From contig CM067509.1 in assembly GCA_034509495.1 (NCBI GenBank), positions 1,680,180-1,744,179 of the forward strand: a stretch of 64,000 nucleotides of DNA, read 5' to 3'. The notes beneath the pieces are model-generated. The model made no database searches, was not told the origin of the DNA, and saw only the letters and a list, made by a program, of their open reading frames with translations. Positions 41,251 through 53,300 of the stretch are shown here, piece after piece (position 1 is the first letter of the stretch; each line of letters starts with the position of its first letter). The stretch comes from Acestrorhynchus altus (Eukaryota > Chordata > Actinopteri > Characiformes > Acestrorhynchidae). The position numbers were made by a program, and so were the translations under genes.

Positions 41251-42288
41251 CAGGGCATCCAGAAAGTATTCACAGCACTTCACTTTTTAAACACTTTATG
41301 TTACAGCCTTATTCAAAGATGAGTTCAAACCACTTTTCCCTCAAAGTCCTACACACAATACCCCAAAATGAATGTGAGAAAAGTTTGTTTGAAATCTTTA
41401 GAAATGTATTAAAAATAGAACAAAAATATAATGCAAATAAGTTTTCACAGCCTCAAGCTTGACTCAAAATTGAGTTCAGGTGCATCTTGTTTCCACTGAT
41501 CATCCTTCAGATGTTTCTACTGCTTTGATTGGACACCTGTGGTAAATTTAGTTGACTGGATATGATTTGGAAAGGCACACATCTGTTTATACAAGGTCCC
41601 ATAGTAGACGGAGCACAAACTAAGCCATGAAGTCTAAGGGATTGTCTGTAGTCCTCAGAGACAGGATTGTATTGAGACACAGATCTGCCATGATGGCAGA
41701 ATCATTCTCTGCAGATGTTTTTTTTTCTGCAGCAGGAATTGGGAGACTAATCAGGGTCGAGAGAAAGATGACTTCAGCGACATTCTTGATGATAACCTAC
41801 TCCAGAGTGCTCTGGACCTCAGACTGGGATGAAGGTTTATCTTCCAACAGGTCAACAACCCTAACACACAGCCAAAATAATAAAGGAGTGGCTTCAGGAC
41901 AAATCTGTGAATGTCCTTGAGTGGCTCAGCCAGATCCCAGACTTGAACTTGATTGAACATCTAAGGCGATATCTAAAAATAGCTGCCCATTCAATCTGAT
42001 GGAGCTTGAGAGGTTCTGCAAAGACGAATGGGAGGAACTTCCCAAAAGCCGATGTGCCAACCTTGTAGCATCATATTCAAAACAACTTGAGGCTGTAATT
42101 GCTACCAAAGATGCTTCAACAAAGTATTGATCAAAGGCTGTGAATATTTATGCACAAGTTACATTTTGTGTTTTTATTTTTTTATAAATTTGCAAAGATT
42201 TCAAACAATTTTTCTCACTTTGTCATCAAGGAATGCTGTGTGTAAAAATTTGAGGGGGAAATGAATTGAATTCTTTCCAGATGCACTA
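41251..42288 (+). mobile_element. Internally deleted Tc1-like element
   Basis: The left end is cagggcatccagaaagtatt with cacagc. The right end is the inverse of tagtgcatctggaaagaatt, followed by TA. Inside, LSVVLRDRIVLRHRS (amino-terminal DNA-binding part) and VLEWLSQIPDLNLIEHL (carboxy-terminal catalytic Glu region, about 41,910-41,962) are readable in different frames. At 1,038 bp it is shorter than a full element. Confidence 0.8.
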
Positions 42289-42548
42289 TATTTAAAAAAA
42301 AAAGTGCACATGTAGAGTGGCAGATGCTATAAATGTGAAAGCCTTTTCCTCATAAAAGTATAGAAAATGCTCATTTGTACACATTGTTTTGCATATGCAA
42401 GCCATGCAAGGCTCATTGCAAACATATTAACATATTCCTCTGATACCTCACGTGACATCTTAGGGCTGATATAATTTTGGTGTCCAAGAAACAGAAGGAA
42501 ACATTGAACGAGTGCGTCACTGAAGTCAAAATGAAGCCGTTAATTTCC

Positions 42549-43365
42549 ATGGACAAGCTGCTGTTTGCACTCCTTTGCAGCCCTTTCTGCAGTGTCGCAA
42601 CTCTGCCTAGCGTTTTCTTTTTTTTTTTTTTTCAGCCTGAACTGGCCAGTGGAGTAAATATTCCTCAGGCTTTGCACTTCCTACTAACTGCACAGTTATT
42701 CTTCAATTCCACAGTCCAGCAATTCATCCTTTTGATCTGTATTGTCTTGGCCTCTCTCACAGCTCCTGACTGGCTTCTGGTAGTAAATGTGGCAATAACC
42801 TTCCAGACCTACTGCTCCAACTTCTCAACAAGTGCCTGGATCAGCATTTTCTGCTACATGATTGTTCCACAACACAGGGCCATCCGTATCTGGATCAAGA
42901 GGAACATTTAAAAGAATAGTTTTCACTGGTTTCCTCTTTGATCAGCTCTTGATTCTGTCAGCACTGACCACGGGCACCTTCTCCTACCTACCAACGACAA
43001 AGGACCTGCCTCATCTCAACCTTTAAACATCAGAACAAGACGATGGTAACAGGAGCCAGTGTTGTAAATGAGTCTCTATTTAGGTTTCGCTGTATTCAAT
43101 TTTTCCACTCTTTTCTTTGCCAATTACTTGGGGCGAAACGTTTGTCTATCTACGGGCACATATCAAGAGAATGGTAGAGACCACTGGTTCCTCCTGTCCT
43201 CAGCATAAGAACCAAATGAGAGTGACCGTCATGGGCATAGTGCAGACTGCTTTGTTCATCCCCAGCACTCTGTGGGCCATAGTTACGGCTGTGTTGTTTG
43301 GTTCACCCCTCTATGAATATTGTGTGTTTGGGGGTTTTCACAGTCTGTTTTTAGGCTTAGACTGA
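42549..43365 (+). pseudogene. Type 2 taste receptor (T2R)-like pseudogene, copy A
   Basis: A seven-helix chemoreceptor in fossil form. From ATG 42,549 a 120-codon frame covers MDKLLFALLCSPF (TM1; then a poly-Phe stretch from a T run), NIPQALHFLLTAQ (TM2), and TM3 with the receptor-like STSAWISIFCYMIVPQH and IRIWIKRNI. This resembles the LWLxxFYxxxIVP and IWLKKNI motifs I remember from fish T2Rs. A stop at 42,909 and a frameshift interrupt TM4. Further on, 43,117-43,365 gives FVYLRAHIKRM and QMRVTVMGIVQTALF, the T2R third-loop/TM6 region. TM7 is not seen. T2R genes are normally single-exon and about 300 codons. An alternative is another one-exon GPCR family. Confidence 0.65.
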
Positions 43366-43554
43366 TAGCCATACTGACAAGTCCGAACAGGGCATTAGGA
43401 TCGTCAGTCGAAGTTGAACAACAGCAAACATAAGTAATTATAAACAGTCGCACACAAACAAGTTACATGTGTTACATTATAGCCATATTACATAACTGCT
43501 CTTATTTTATCTCAGATATATATCATAGTTGATAATAGTTGTATCTAGTTATAA

Positions 43555-43800
43555 GTGCTGCCAATAGAAAACGACCCTCTACAGCAGATAAACATGAACT
43601 TATTGGCACCATGCTTAATGTAGGTGTGGCCTAAGAGGTGTAAAGCATTCTGACCCCACCGATGCTTGTCACTGATTGCAAACAGGTTCTTACAGCAATG
43701 CTCCAACATGTAGTAGAAAACCTACAATGCAAATATGGTCTTTATCTCTGAGGATCTCCAAGAACTAATGTTGACACTAGGGGTGATCAGATACAGAGCA
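43555..43800 (+). mobile_element. MITE family A copy
   Basis: It shares gctgccaatagaa, gataaacatgaacttattgg and caccatgcttaatg with the copies at 49,395 and 63,479. The ends are eroded. Confidence 0.6.
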
Positions 43801-43869
43801 GCCAGCTGACCCCAGCTCCGGTACTTGACAGCTTCAAAATTCACTCATTGACCAAAAAAAAAATAATGC

Positions 43870-44180
43870 ACCAAGAAGAAGTTGTTGCAGCTGGGCCTGT
43901 AGATCCTACACAGACGTTGCTGAAACTGGCATCCCAACTGGTCCCATAAATACTTGATTGATAAATCTGACAACCTGCACATATCACTGAGCTGTGTGTG
44001 TTCCTCATATCACTGCTAGGGGTGACTTACTGTCATATGAGATGAGTCCCCAGATCATCACACCAGCAGTGTGTCGCTCCACAGCAAAGGCATGATTGAA
44101 ATGCTCACCACAAGGCCTCCATACTCCATATTTTCATCTTGAGTAGAGTTGCTATTTTGGAGACATAAGGTGACAGTGAT
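43870..44180. repeat. Dispersed repeat, family not determined
   Basis: Phrases such as gttgctgaaactggcatccc and atgagtccccagatcatcac look like a fish interspersed DNA-transposon repeat. No ends visible. Confidence 0.3.
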
Positions 44181-44190
44181 GATTATATTA

Positions 44191-44900
44191 CAGTGGCATG
44201 CAAAAGTTTGGGTACCCCTGGTCAAAATGACCACTAGTGTGAAAAGTTAAGCAAGTTGAAGGTGAAATGATCACCAAATAGCAAAATGTTAATTATTCCT
44301 TTTGTTTTTTAAGCAAAACTTTATTTATTTATTTATTTGTTTGTTTGTGTTTGTTTGTTTATGTATGTATGTATCTTTTGCATTTTCAAAATAACAAAAA
44401 TGGAAAAGGGCCCAAAGCAAAACTTTGGGTTCTCTGCATGGTTAGTAGTTTTACTCCTGTTGGCAAGTATCAACATATAAATGCTCTTTATAGCCAACTG
44501 TCTTTCAGTTCTTGTTTGAGGGCTTTTCATCCACTCTTTCCCAAAATGTCTGCAAGTTCAACTGCTCTTTTGAGGTTTGTCCACAGATTTGGCCATGGTA
44601 AAACCTTCATCTGTACCGTTTGTAGCCTATTTTGATTTTTTTTTTTTTAAGATCCTTCTCCATTTGTACAACCCATCCTCTTTTCATCGTCAGCTTTTTT
44701 ACAGATTTTTTACAGATAGTATGTTCCAGAATTTGATGGAATTTCATTAAATTCTTTCTTCTCTCTAGCCTTGAAATATTCCCTATGCCACTGGCTGCAA
44801 AACAACCCCAAAGCATGACTGATGCTTAATTTAGATTGGAGAGGTTTTCTTTTCATGATATTCTGTGTCCTTTTTTCCCCCCCAAACATACCTTTGCTCA
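44191..44900 (-). mobile_element. Tc1-like remnant with one intact end
   Basis: The left end is cagtggcatgcaaaagtttg, preceded by TA, the same end family as the element at 25,053. The interior holds reversed transposase text (ccactggctgcaaaacaacc, accccaaagcatgactgatg). No right end is recognised. A TTTA/TTTG tetranucleotide run lies at 44,325-44,375. Confidence 0.6.
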
Positions 44901-44929
44901 TTGTGGCCAAAGAGTTCATTCCAGCATAA

Positions 44930-45340
44930 AAACGTCATCCCGTCTGTGAAACATGAGGCTGGTAGTACCATTGCCATCATAGGTATGTATCATTGCATCT
45001 GGGCTCAATTTACTTTTAATTGTATCAGTAAATTCTAAAGGCAAATGTCAGGACATCTGTCTCCAGGTTGCAACACAAGTTGTCCTAACAAAGAATTCAA
45101 GTCAAAGTCCTGAACTTAATCCATTACAAATGTGGAAAGACCTGATGCAAGTAGTTCATGGGAGATGAAGCTGTTTTAATGGACACAAAAATGATTAATC
45201 ACAGTAATTGCATTAGATAATGAAAGAAAAGGTTCACATACTTTAGTCACTCATGGGTTTGTAATATTGGATAATTTTCCGATGGGTAATGAATAAATGA
45301 CCAAATGTAATATTTTGTCTTGTTTGTTTTAGCTCAAATG
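44930..45340 (+). mobile_element. Tc1-like carboxy-terminal fragment
   Basis: The plus strand around 45,100-45,140 reads like S(Q)SPELNPLQMW, the region before the catalytic Glu, and is followed by an aaaggttcacatactttagt end-like sequence at about 45,230. Confidence 0.4.
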
Positions 45341-45599
45341 TACGCAGAAATGTAGAATTCTAAGCAAACTTAAGCACCACATTATGTGTGGCTCATTATT
45401 CTGCTGTAGATGCTCACTTTTCACCTTCAAATCATTTAACAGATGCTTTGATATTTGCATCAAGCATTTGATGATATTTTGTGGAATCCATTTTTCATAC
45501 AACCATGCAATATTGCCATTGACCCTGCAGCACACGTCCACAACACAGTCCACTTTTTCTTAAATTCATCGGTAAAAATGTGAACATTAACATATAGAG

Positions 45600-45830
45600 C
45601 CACTCTGCTTGCACACGAGGGAATTTTGTCCTCCACATTTTATCCATTCACACAGCGAACACCAACTAGGGGGAAGTGAGCCCTATCGACGATACAGAGG
45701 GGTCCAGCTGGAGATTTAAGTGTCTTGCTCAAGGGCATTTCAGTCATGTCCTGCCAGTTCAGGGAATCAAACTGGCAACCTTCCAGTCACAAGGCTGGAT
45801 GACTAACCACAAGGTCACAGCTGCCTCCCT
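45600..45830 (-). mobile_element. tRNA-derived SINE, reverse orientation
   Basis: Reverse complement of the SINE at 47,825: it shares gccttgtgactggaaggttg, cccttgagcaag and the 3' part with tggataaaatgtggaggaca. The copy is diverged. Confidence 0.75.
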
Positions 45831-45984
45831 CAGCTGGTTTGTCCTTTTTGGAAGCATACTCCAGATTTTTGATGCATGGTTCCAGTTAAGGTTTACTTTA
45901 GATTATGTTTGTGCAAGCAATGGTACGCAATGAAACACTGTACCTTTAATACTACCTTTATTTACCTCCTTCACATGGTTTAGA

Positions 45985-46032
45985 TGTAAGGTAGTCTGGA
46001 TAACAGCATCTACCAAATGATAAACGCAATGT
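45985..46032 (+). repeat. Fish SINE/LINE tail fragment
   Basis: The text gtctggataacagcatctac with caaatgataaac is a mutated form of the ubiquitous fish retroposon tail gtctggataagagcgtctgc. Confidence 0.4.
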
Positions 46033-47820
46033 TTATTTTGTGAATATTTAGGAAAACATGTTCATGGACACCATTTTGAGATTTCATTGTGGTGTGATTG
46101 TGTTCATCATAGTTCCTCAACATGGACAAATGAGACTAAATCTTACTCTATATGTTACCTTTGGTCTATTGTGATTTCATAAATATATATGTGTACATAT
46201 ATGCTTTAAAGCCATGATTTTTGTGTACACTTTGTAGAGGCGTGAAGCACAGTGAGATTAATTTTCCAGACCTTTCACACTGAATGACACACAGTAATGT
46301 TGTCTGCCCAATATCTTTAGTTCAAGCTCCATCAACACTCATTCCCCAAACTAGCAACCTTTATGGAGCAGATACCCTGAAGCCCTGAAGCCTTTCCTGT
46401 ATTCTCCGATCATCATACAATCCTATTGATTGCCGTATACTAAAATACACTGTGCAGATTCTTAAGGGCTGACTGCTATCCCTTGGTTCTGGTGGTAGCC
46501 ATGTCTAGCAGTCCTACATTAGGCTTCTAATGCTTGGATGATCTTGCACATCTCCCATTTGTGCCTCAGTTTAGATCACCCCAGGCCGTCTCTGACTGAC
46601 AGAGGCATGAACTGTAGCATGATTGATTTCCATATAAAGTCTCGCCAAAGTCTTTTTTTCATTGCTGTGGCACATAACAGCAGCAATTTATCATTGAGTT
46701 CAGAGATATCATCATTAATCAATGAAAAAAAAAAAAAAATGTGCAAATCAAAACCATGATAGCCTCCAGAACACAAAGAAAAATGGAATACAGCAACAGG
46801 TAGTTATACACGTATGTTTCTGTATTTTCAGGGCATTTCGGACAGTTTAGTACAGTTCCCCATCCAATATAGTCTACTATTCTCCCCCGGTGCAAGCAGT
46901 CTTAATCTCAACTCTTTGGCTATACATCTAAATACAACCCATAGATGGTAGACCAGCTACTCTGCTATTCCTACTTGAGGCTGTGACATGTATCTATGTC
47001 TCATAAGCTACCTCATAAACCTATCTGTACAACCACCCTCGAGTGCCAATAGTTCACCATGCCTTATGCAATTCAACATGTTGCTAGTCTGCAGCTATCG
47101 TTAGAACTCCACGGTGGTTAATAGACCTATTATTGATGCCTCATTATACCTAGATCCCTTCTTCTCAAACCACTGAACCTTTTTTTTTTCCTTCACAGTG
47201 GTTCAAGGACTGTCTGAGGATGCAGCTGCTTGAGCACCAGCTCCAACAGAATTGAGTCATTAAGGAGTAAAGCCATGCCTTCTGCAGATACCCCAGTAGC
47301 GGGAGATTTGTTACAGGGCAAGCTTATCTTTAATCTGCTTTAAGTGCAAATGCATGGATGAGATTCTAGACATTCAAACACACTGTCGTATGTTTGGGGC
47401 TGATTAGGGACAACTAAACGATACGACTGTTTAGGTCTCCAGTGTTGGTCTTAATAGATATTTGTGCATGTGAAGGAGGCCAACATTCATCAGAGAGACA
47501 GAGCTGAAGCTAGGAAAGAAATGTCATCAATTTATCAGTTTTTCTAGAGGATTGGCTTTGAAAAGAAACATACTATAAACTAAAAAATAAGAAGATCTGT
47601 AGTTTTAGACAAACAGTAGAAAATATCAGAGTAGCTAAAGGAGTAAGAGTGTGAGTTGTAACCCAGATCCATTAGATGCTTTCTATCAAAAATGTATTCA
47701 TCAATATGGGCTTTTATCTGTACTGTATAATCAAACATACTTGGTCAAAGAATCAGTTAAGGATACCATTTTACCTGCCAGACCTGCTTTTTTTGTATGT
47801 CCTTGTGCAACACCTCAATG
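46033..47820. other. Intergenic stretch, nothing recognised
   Basis: Unique sequence without recognisable genes, element ends or RNA genes. Confidence 0.35.
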
Positions 47821-47824
47821 GATT

Positions 47825-48062
47825 TGGGGGAGCCGTGGTCTGGTGGTTAGGGAACCAGCCTTGTGACTGGAAGGTTGCCGGTTTGAACTGGCAGGGCAGG
47901 ACTGAAGTGCCCTTGAGCAAGGCATTTAACTCCCCAGCTGTTCCCCAGGTGCTGTGGATAGGGCTGCCAACCACTCTGCTCACTGACCCCTAGTGTGTGA
48001 ATTCACTAGTGTGTGGATGGGTTAAATGCAGAGGACAAATTCAGTCTTGAGCAGATCTGTGC
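47825..48062 (+). mobile_element. tRNA-derived SINE
   Basis: The head agccgtggtctggtggttag carries an A-box-like region, and gccggtttgaactgg (about 47,877) lies at the B-box position, as in a tRNA-like pol III promoter. The body has gcccttgagcaaggcattta and the tail gatgggttaaatgcagagga. A reversed relative lies at 45,600. Confidence 0.8.
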
Positions 48063-48245
48063 TCCTCTTCACCTGCAGCGTGTTCCAGCAAGTTAGTTGT
48101 TTTGGTTAAATATTCAGCAACCTCATGTGCATGAAGATATTCATAAACAAATATTCTTTGATTTCATTCTTTGAAGATGAAAACTTAGTTACTATTTTAT
48201 TTCTGCTAACAATGAGAAAATAAGTATAAAGTTATATAAACTATT

Positions 48246-48279
48246 TATATATCTATATATATATCTATATATATCTATA

Positions 48280-48334
<55 letters not shown>
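48246..48334. repeat. (AT)n tract with ATATCT interruptions
   Basis: About 90 bases of AT dinucleotides, with a few C interruptions in the first half. Confidence 0.95.
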
Positions 48335-48340
<6 letters not shown>

Positions 48341-48365
48341 GTACGTTGGTCAGTCCTGATCACCT

Positions 48366-48741
48366 CTGTCTTCCTGTTGTGTTCTACTTGATGTGCTCCT
48401 AAGCACATGGGTTGTTTGTTTTGGTCTTGTCTCCTCCCTTGCTCCGCCCATTCCCATCTGTGTCTCATCTGTAACCCTGCCCCTTTGTAATCAGTGTTTC
48501 CAGGTGTGTCCAATGTTCTGTGCTATTTAAGACCTTTTTGTTTCTGTCATGGCTTCTTGCTGTTTTGCTTTGTTTTCCAACTTTGTGTAGTGATTCAGTT
48601 TGTAGGTCTGTTACCTTCCCCGTTTGTTTTGTCATGTTTAGTAGTTATCAGTATGTTTCATTTGTGTCGTACTTTGTTTTTCATTAAATCCTAAAACCAT
48701 CGTCCACCATCGTCATCTGTTCTGTCCGCTCGCTCATGACA
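48366..48741 (+). mobile_element. Solo LTR, Gypsy-like, copy 1
   Basis: It starts tgtcttcctg and ends catgaca. Shared parts with the copies at 57,424 and 58,885: gtctcctcc, gtaaccctgcccc, a TATA-like tatttaaga followed by ccttttt/ccctttg, and an attaaatcct near the 3' end. No internal retrotransposon sequence adjoins. The target-site duplication is not clear. Confidence 0.65.
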
Positions 48742-49394
48742 TACCTGAACTAAAGTTGAAACTCATTATCAGTTAACGTACATTTACAGGTTTACAAACT
48801 ATTAAATAAGAAATTATATCTCATATAGTTCATATAACACTTATCATACAATACAATGAAATGCATGGATGATTAAATATTTTTATGGTACCTAATCTAA
48901 AGCTAACCAGGTGCTTAAATATTTGGTAATCGTTTAGTACATACTTACAGTTCATCAATTCAAAGAGAGCTTAGACTAAGAATTAAATGGAACACGACTT
49001 TGTATTGTAAAAAGGGATGGCATTTACTCAACAATTACAATTACTGTAAAATTAAGGCATAAATGTAAGTTTAAGATCCTTTATATGTTTAATTTTCCTG
49101 ATAAAGACATAGCTCATCAAAAGTTAAATTAAAGAGCATTAAGTTTGGCTGAATATTGACTTGTGCAATGGACATTGATTATCTACACTGAGCACACTGC
49201 CATCCAAGAAGCGTCAGGTTGAGGGACAACCACAGTCAAGCACTTGGTGTATTTGTGAATTCAGAGCACGTAGAAAGCTCAGTTATTGGTGTGATATTAA
49301 CAGGTGTCTTCTAGCTTTCCATCTATCTTGTTTTAGTACTATAGCCACTTTTTCCTAAATGAAAAAAAAACATCAGGCCTAAAATGACAGTCTG
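48742..49394. other. Intergenic stretch, nothing recognised
   Basis: AT-rich unique sequence. Confidence 0.35.
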
Positions 49395-49745
49395 CTGAAA
49401 TCTTGAGAAATGCTGCCAATAGAATAGGACTCTCTGCAGCAGATAAACAAACATGAACCTATTGGCACCATGCCTAATACCAGGTGTGGGCTAGACGGGT
49501 ATAAAGCTCTGGAATGATGGAGCTCCATCCAGGACATTTTGGATGAGTTGGGGATGAGGTGGGATGGTGAATATACAACATCCTGACCTCAATAACACTA
49601 TTGTCTCTGGGTGCAATCATATCTTCACAGCAACACCCCAAAATCTAGTAGAAAGACTGGACAGTAGAAACAGTTACTCCAACAAAAGCAGGATGAACTA
49701 CCCTCGATTTACCCGTGATACTTTTGCCCATATAGTGTATATTGA
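49395..49745 (+). mobile_element. MITE family A copy
   Basis: It contains gctgccaatagaataggact, caccatgcctaatac, cagtagaaacagttactcca and the end gcccatatagtgtata. The order agrees with the copies at 52,970 and 63,479. Confidence 0.75.
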
Positions 49746-49849
49746 AAAATTCAGCTTCTCATCGGGTGGATTTTTTTCTCATGTGTAGGTGTATCACCGA
49801 CAGCTTGGTAGCTAACAAATTAAAACAACAGCTGGAGAAACAGGAGGTG

Positions 49850-51480
49850 GAGGTGGAAACACAGTTCACACAGAGGGCCCAAAGAAAGAGTTCGTGTTTA
49901 CCCCAATCAGAAGCCATGGCTCAACTGTGAAGTTCGTGCAACTCTGGACCACTGCTTTTAAGTCTGGAAACACGGAGGAGTATAAAAAGCCAGCTATGCC
50001 CTTCCTAAGACTCTGTAAAACTTGGAGACAAAGTGGGAGTGTCAGAAGCATGTGGCGATTAAAGGAACTCACTCCCCGAGTAGCACCAATGCAATGCTTC
50101 CAGATGAGCTAAACTCCTTTCATACTCATTTCGTCCATCCCACCCTCCATCTCTGTAGCTCATGGCCACAGATCCTTTAAGCATGTCAACAGCCACAAAG
50201 CTGTGGGGCATGTGATTAACACGTGATATCACTTAGCAGGAGTGTTCTAAAGCCAGCATCACTTGCTTAATTGACTGGCACCCGGTTGCTCTGACCACTG
50301 TCACAAGCAAGTACATTGAGAGGCTGGCCAGAGACTTCATCTGCTCCTCGCTACCTGCTACCCTGGACCAATTGCAGTTTGCATACAGGCAGAACAGATC
50401 CACTGATGATGCAATTGCCCTCACTCTGTACTCTGCCCTCTCCCACCTGGACAAAAAGAGCACATGTGTGAGAATGCTGTCCGTGGTCTTCAGTGCAGCA
50501 ATCGACACTATCAACACTATATTCCCCCAAGGCTCAACGTGAAGCTCTGGGATCTCAGTCTGAACAGCTCTCTGTGCAGCTGGATCCTAAACTTCCTAAT
50601 GGGCCTTCGGCAGGTGGTGAGGATGGGTAGAAAAACATCCTCCTCACTGACCCTCAACACTGGAGCCCCTCAGGGCTGTGTGCTCAGCCCACTCCCGTAC
50701 TCCCTGTACACCCACGACTGCACAGCCAGACACAGCTCCAACTTCATCATTAAATATGCTGCTCCAATGACAATGAGGCAGCCTACAGAGGAGGTCAGCC
50801 TCCTGACACACTGGTGCAAGAAAAACAAACACTCTCTAAACATCAGCAAGACCAAGGAGCAAATCGTGGACTTCAGGAAGCAGGAGAGAGAGCACTCCCC
50901 TGTGTCCAATAATGGGACTACTGTGGAAAGTGTCAGCTGCAAGTTTTCTGGTGTTTACATCTCTGAGGAGCTTACGTGGACAGAACATGCCACACGGGTG
51001 GCGAACAAGGCACATCAGGAGGCTGAAGCGGTTTGTTCTCAATCCCTGCATCCTGAGGATGTTCTACGCAATGGACAGCACACTGATGGTCTCCATCACC
51101 ACCTGGTACGGGAACTGCGCTGCTCTCAAGAGGAAAAATCGGCAGAGAGTGGTGCGCACCACCCAGCATAACAGCAGGTTCTCAAACTGCCCAGAGGTAG
51201 GAGGTACCAGAACCAGCCGGTTCTGAGACAGCTTCTTCCCCAGACCAGGATGCTATTAAACAGTCAGTAGCATAGACACTGTTAGCTAGTTGCTGCTCTT
51301 ACAAAGACTGTCTCCAACTGCACCCACCAAAGGTCTTCCACTACCTCCTCACACTACAGCTACATTTAAATCTATATCCAGTGCACATGTAAATATAATG
51401 CAAACATTCTTTTTATGGTTTCAAATAAACACAGAAATAAAGTTTGTTTCAGTGCAATAATAGATGTATAGTGTAAGTTA
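49850..51480 (+). mobile_element. Non-LTR retrotransposon (LINE) fragment with reverse transcriptase
   Basis: The frame from about 49,900 reads NQKPWLNCEVRATLDHC (region before the reverse transcriptase), with stops. From 50,464 an open frame of 235 codons contains SSLTLNTGAPQGCVLSPLPY (reverse-transcriptase block with PQGCVLSP) and LNISKTKEQIVDFRKQ. The catalytic YADD-type block is lost (KYAAPMT). The last part (VANKAH, WYGNCAALKR) is in shifted frames. The L2/Rex-type clade is my estimate. The element is dead. Confidence 0.85.
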
Positions 51481-51489
51481 ATGTGTTAA

Positions 51490-52224
51490 TACTCTATTTT
51501 ACACGTGTGTATTCTTTTCTTTCATTTTTGTAATAAGTCAAATGTGTTGACTATTTACCTGATTTAAAATTTCCAAATTGAAATAGAAACCTGACCTTTA
51601 ACAGAACCAGTATTGATATTGAATTGTATTGTATAAGTACTGTATCCTGAATATGCAACAAATTGTTTCTTTTTAGAGAACAATCACTTGCCTAAGTACT
51701 TAAAATTCATAACGTGTCTCGACAGTAGTCCATCTTGCAGAAGAACTTTATTGGTTCATTTGATCAGCTCTGCATTATGGTCCCCATAAAAAATATGGCA
51801 GTTATTGATTTCTGCAAGAATAAGAAGAACAAGGACATAGGGGTCTGCCACAGTTTTATTTATTTGTTAGAAAAAAAACAATGAGAGAATTGTAAACAAA
51901 ATATATCACTCGAATCATATTCATTTTATCATTTCATTTTATGAATGCACTCATTTATTTACTCTATGTCCTGACATACTGTCATGTATTTATTGGATTT
52001 TCTGAACACTGTACACATTTTTGTTCTTTCTGTAGGATACATAGGCCAAGTGAATGCCCTTTGTTTGATATGTTTACATAAAATAAGTGTTTGATGGATG
52101 GATGTTTTTGGGTGTTTCTTTATTACTTCAGACGAAGATCAAGATGAGCTTGTGTGGAGATATAAAGCAATACTTTTTGCAATACAAAAGTCATGTTTCA
52201 TGTGTGCTAAATGATTACCACTGA

Positions 52225-52228
<4 letters not shown>
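51490..52228. other. Intergenic stretch, nothing recognised
   Basis: AT-rich unique sequence. Confidence 0.35.

Positions 52229-52277
<49 letters not shown>
52229..52277. repeat. (AT)n microsatellite
   Basis: About 24 perfect AT units. Confidence 0.95.
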
Positions 52278-52281
<4 letters not shown>

Positions 52282-52969
52282 GCTTTAGATTAGTTACTGT
52301 AAAAATATATTATTCCATGCATTTCATTCATGCATGAGTGTATGTATTTAATATGAATTTAAATTTACCAAAAGTCTATAACTGACGCATGTATAGCTTA
52401 AACACGTTTTTTAACATGATTTAGCTTTATAATTATTTATAATATTACTTAATTATAGAATCATTTTTTGATGAACATCTTGCAACCTGAATATTTAACC
52501 ATTTATTAGACACATTTACATTGCTGAAACCCCTCTTAACATGGCGGTGAGTCGGAGGTGTGTGGAACTACAGTTACACCATTGTGTGTAATACACTTGC
52601 AGCAGCACCACATGCTGCCATATCAGTATCACTGTTTTAAGATGACACTGCTGTTCACTAGCTGTCAATCATTTGTACATTTTCTAATGAAATAATGATT
52701 TATGTTCAAAAATATGAACGCACACATTGTTCCTTACATGAATGGCTCTTTATAAACATTAATAAATGTTCAAATTCTGATGACATTCTAAGGGACAGCA
52801 TGCACTGTCATTGATACACATTTAATAATTTCTAAATTCTCAGCAATGAGGGATTTGTTCATTTTCAAATTCTACTGAATGAGTGATTTGTTAACTTTTG
52901 TAAATGTGTTTACATACATTAGGAACTACATGAAGAGTCATTCAAATTCTGATGAACTAATGATTTAAT

Positions 52970-53300
52970 ATACACCTTTTGCCACCATTGCCTATTGCTA
53001 GGCGTGGATTAGAAGGGTGTAAAGACCCCTAGCATTGAGCTGTGGAGCAGTTGTACTGTGTTCTCTGGACTGATGGTGCTCCAGCCAATACTTTTGAGAT
53101 GAACTGGGGAGTTGGGAATGGTGATCATCGTTGTTGGCGAGTGCAGTCATATTCTCACAGTAGTGAGCAGTGAGGATCTAGTAGAAAGCCATCCATGAGC
53201 TATAGTCACATAATCCAACAAATGCAGGACAATACCCTTGATTTCAGAAAGAACGTGAATAAGAACGTGTCCCAATACTTTTGGCCATATAGTGTATAAG
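52970..53300 (+). mobile_element. MITE family A copy
   Basis: It contains gctaggcgtggattagaagg, gagctgtggagcag, ccaatacttttgagatgaac and the end aatacttttggccatatagt with gtata. The ends are complementary to tatagtgtat-type termini. Confidence 0.75.

Noticed and set aside
42549..43365. Interpretation of the 42.5-kb frame as an intact short membrane protein
   Set aside because: The 120-codon frame stops within the loop after TM3, while homologous receptor text continues downstream in other frames, so it is a broken receptor and not a small gene.
47825..47900. Possible tRNA gene
   Set aside because: The tRNA-like head continues into a SINE body and tail, and a second copy exists at 45,600; it cannot be folded by eye into a proper cloverleaf.
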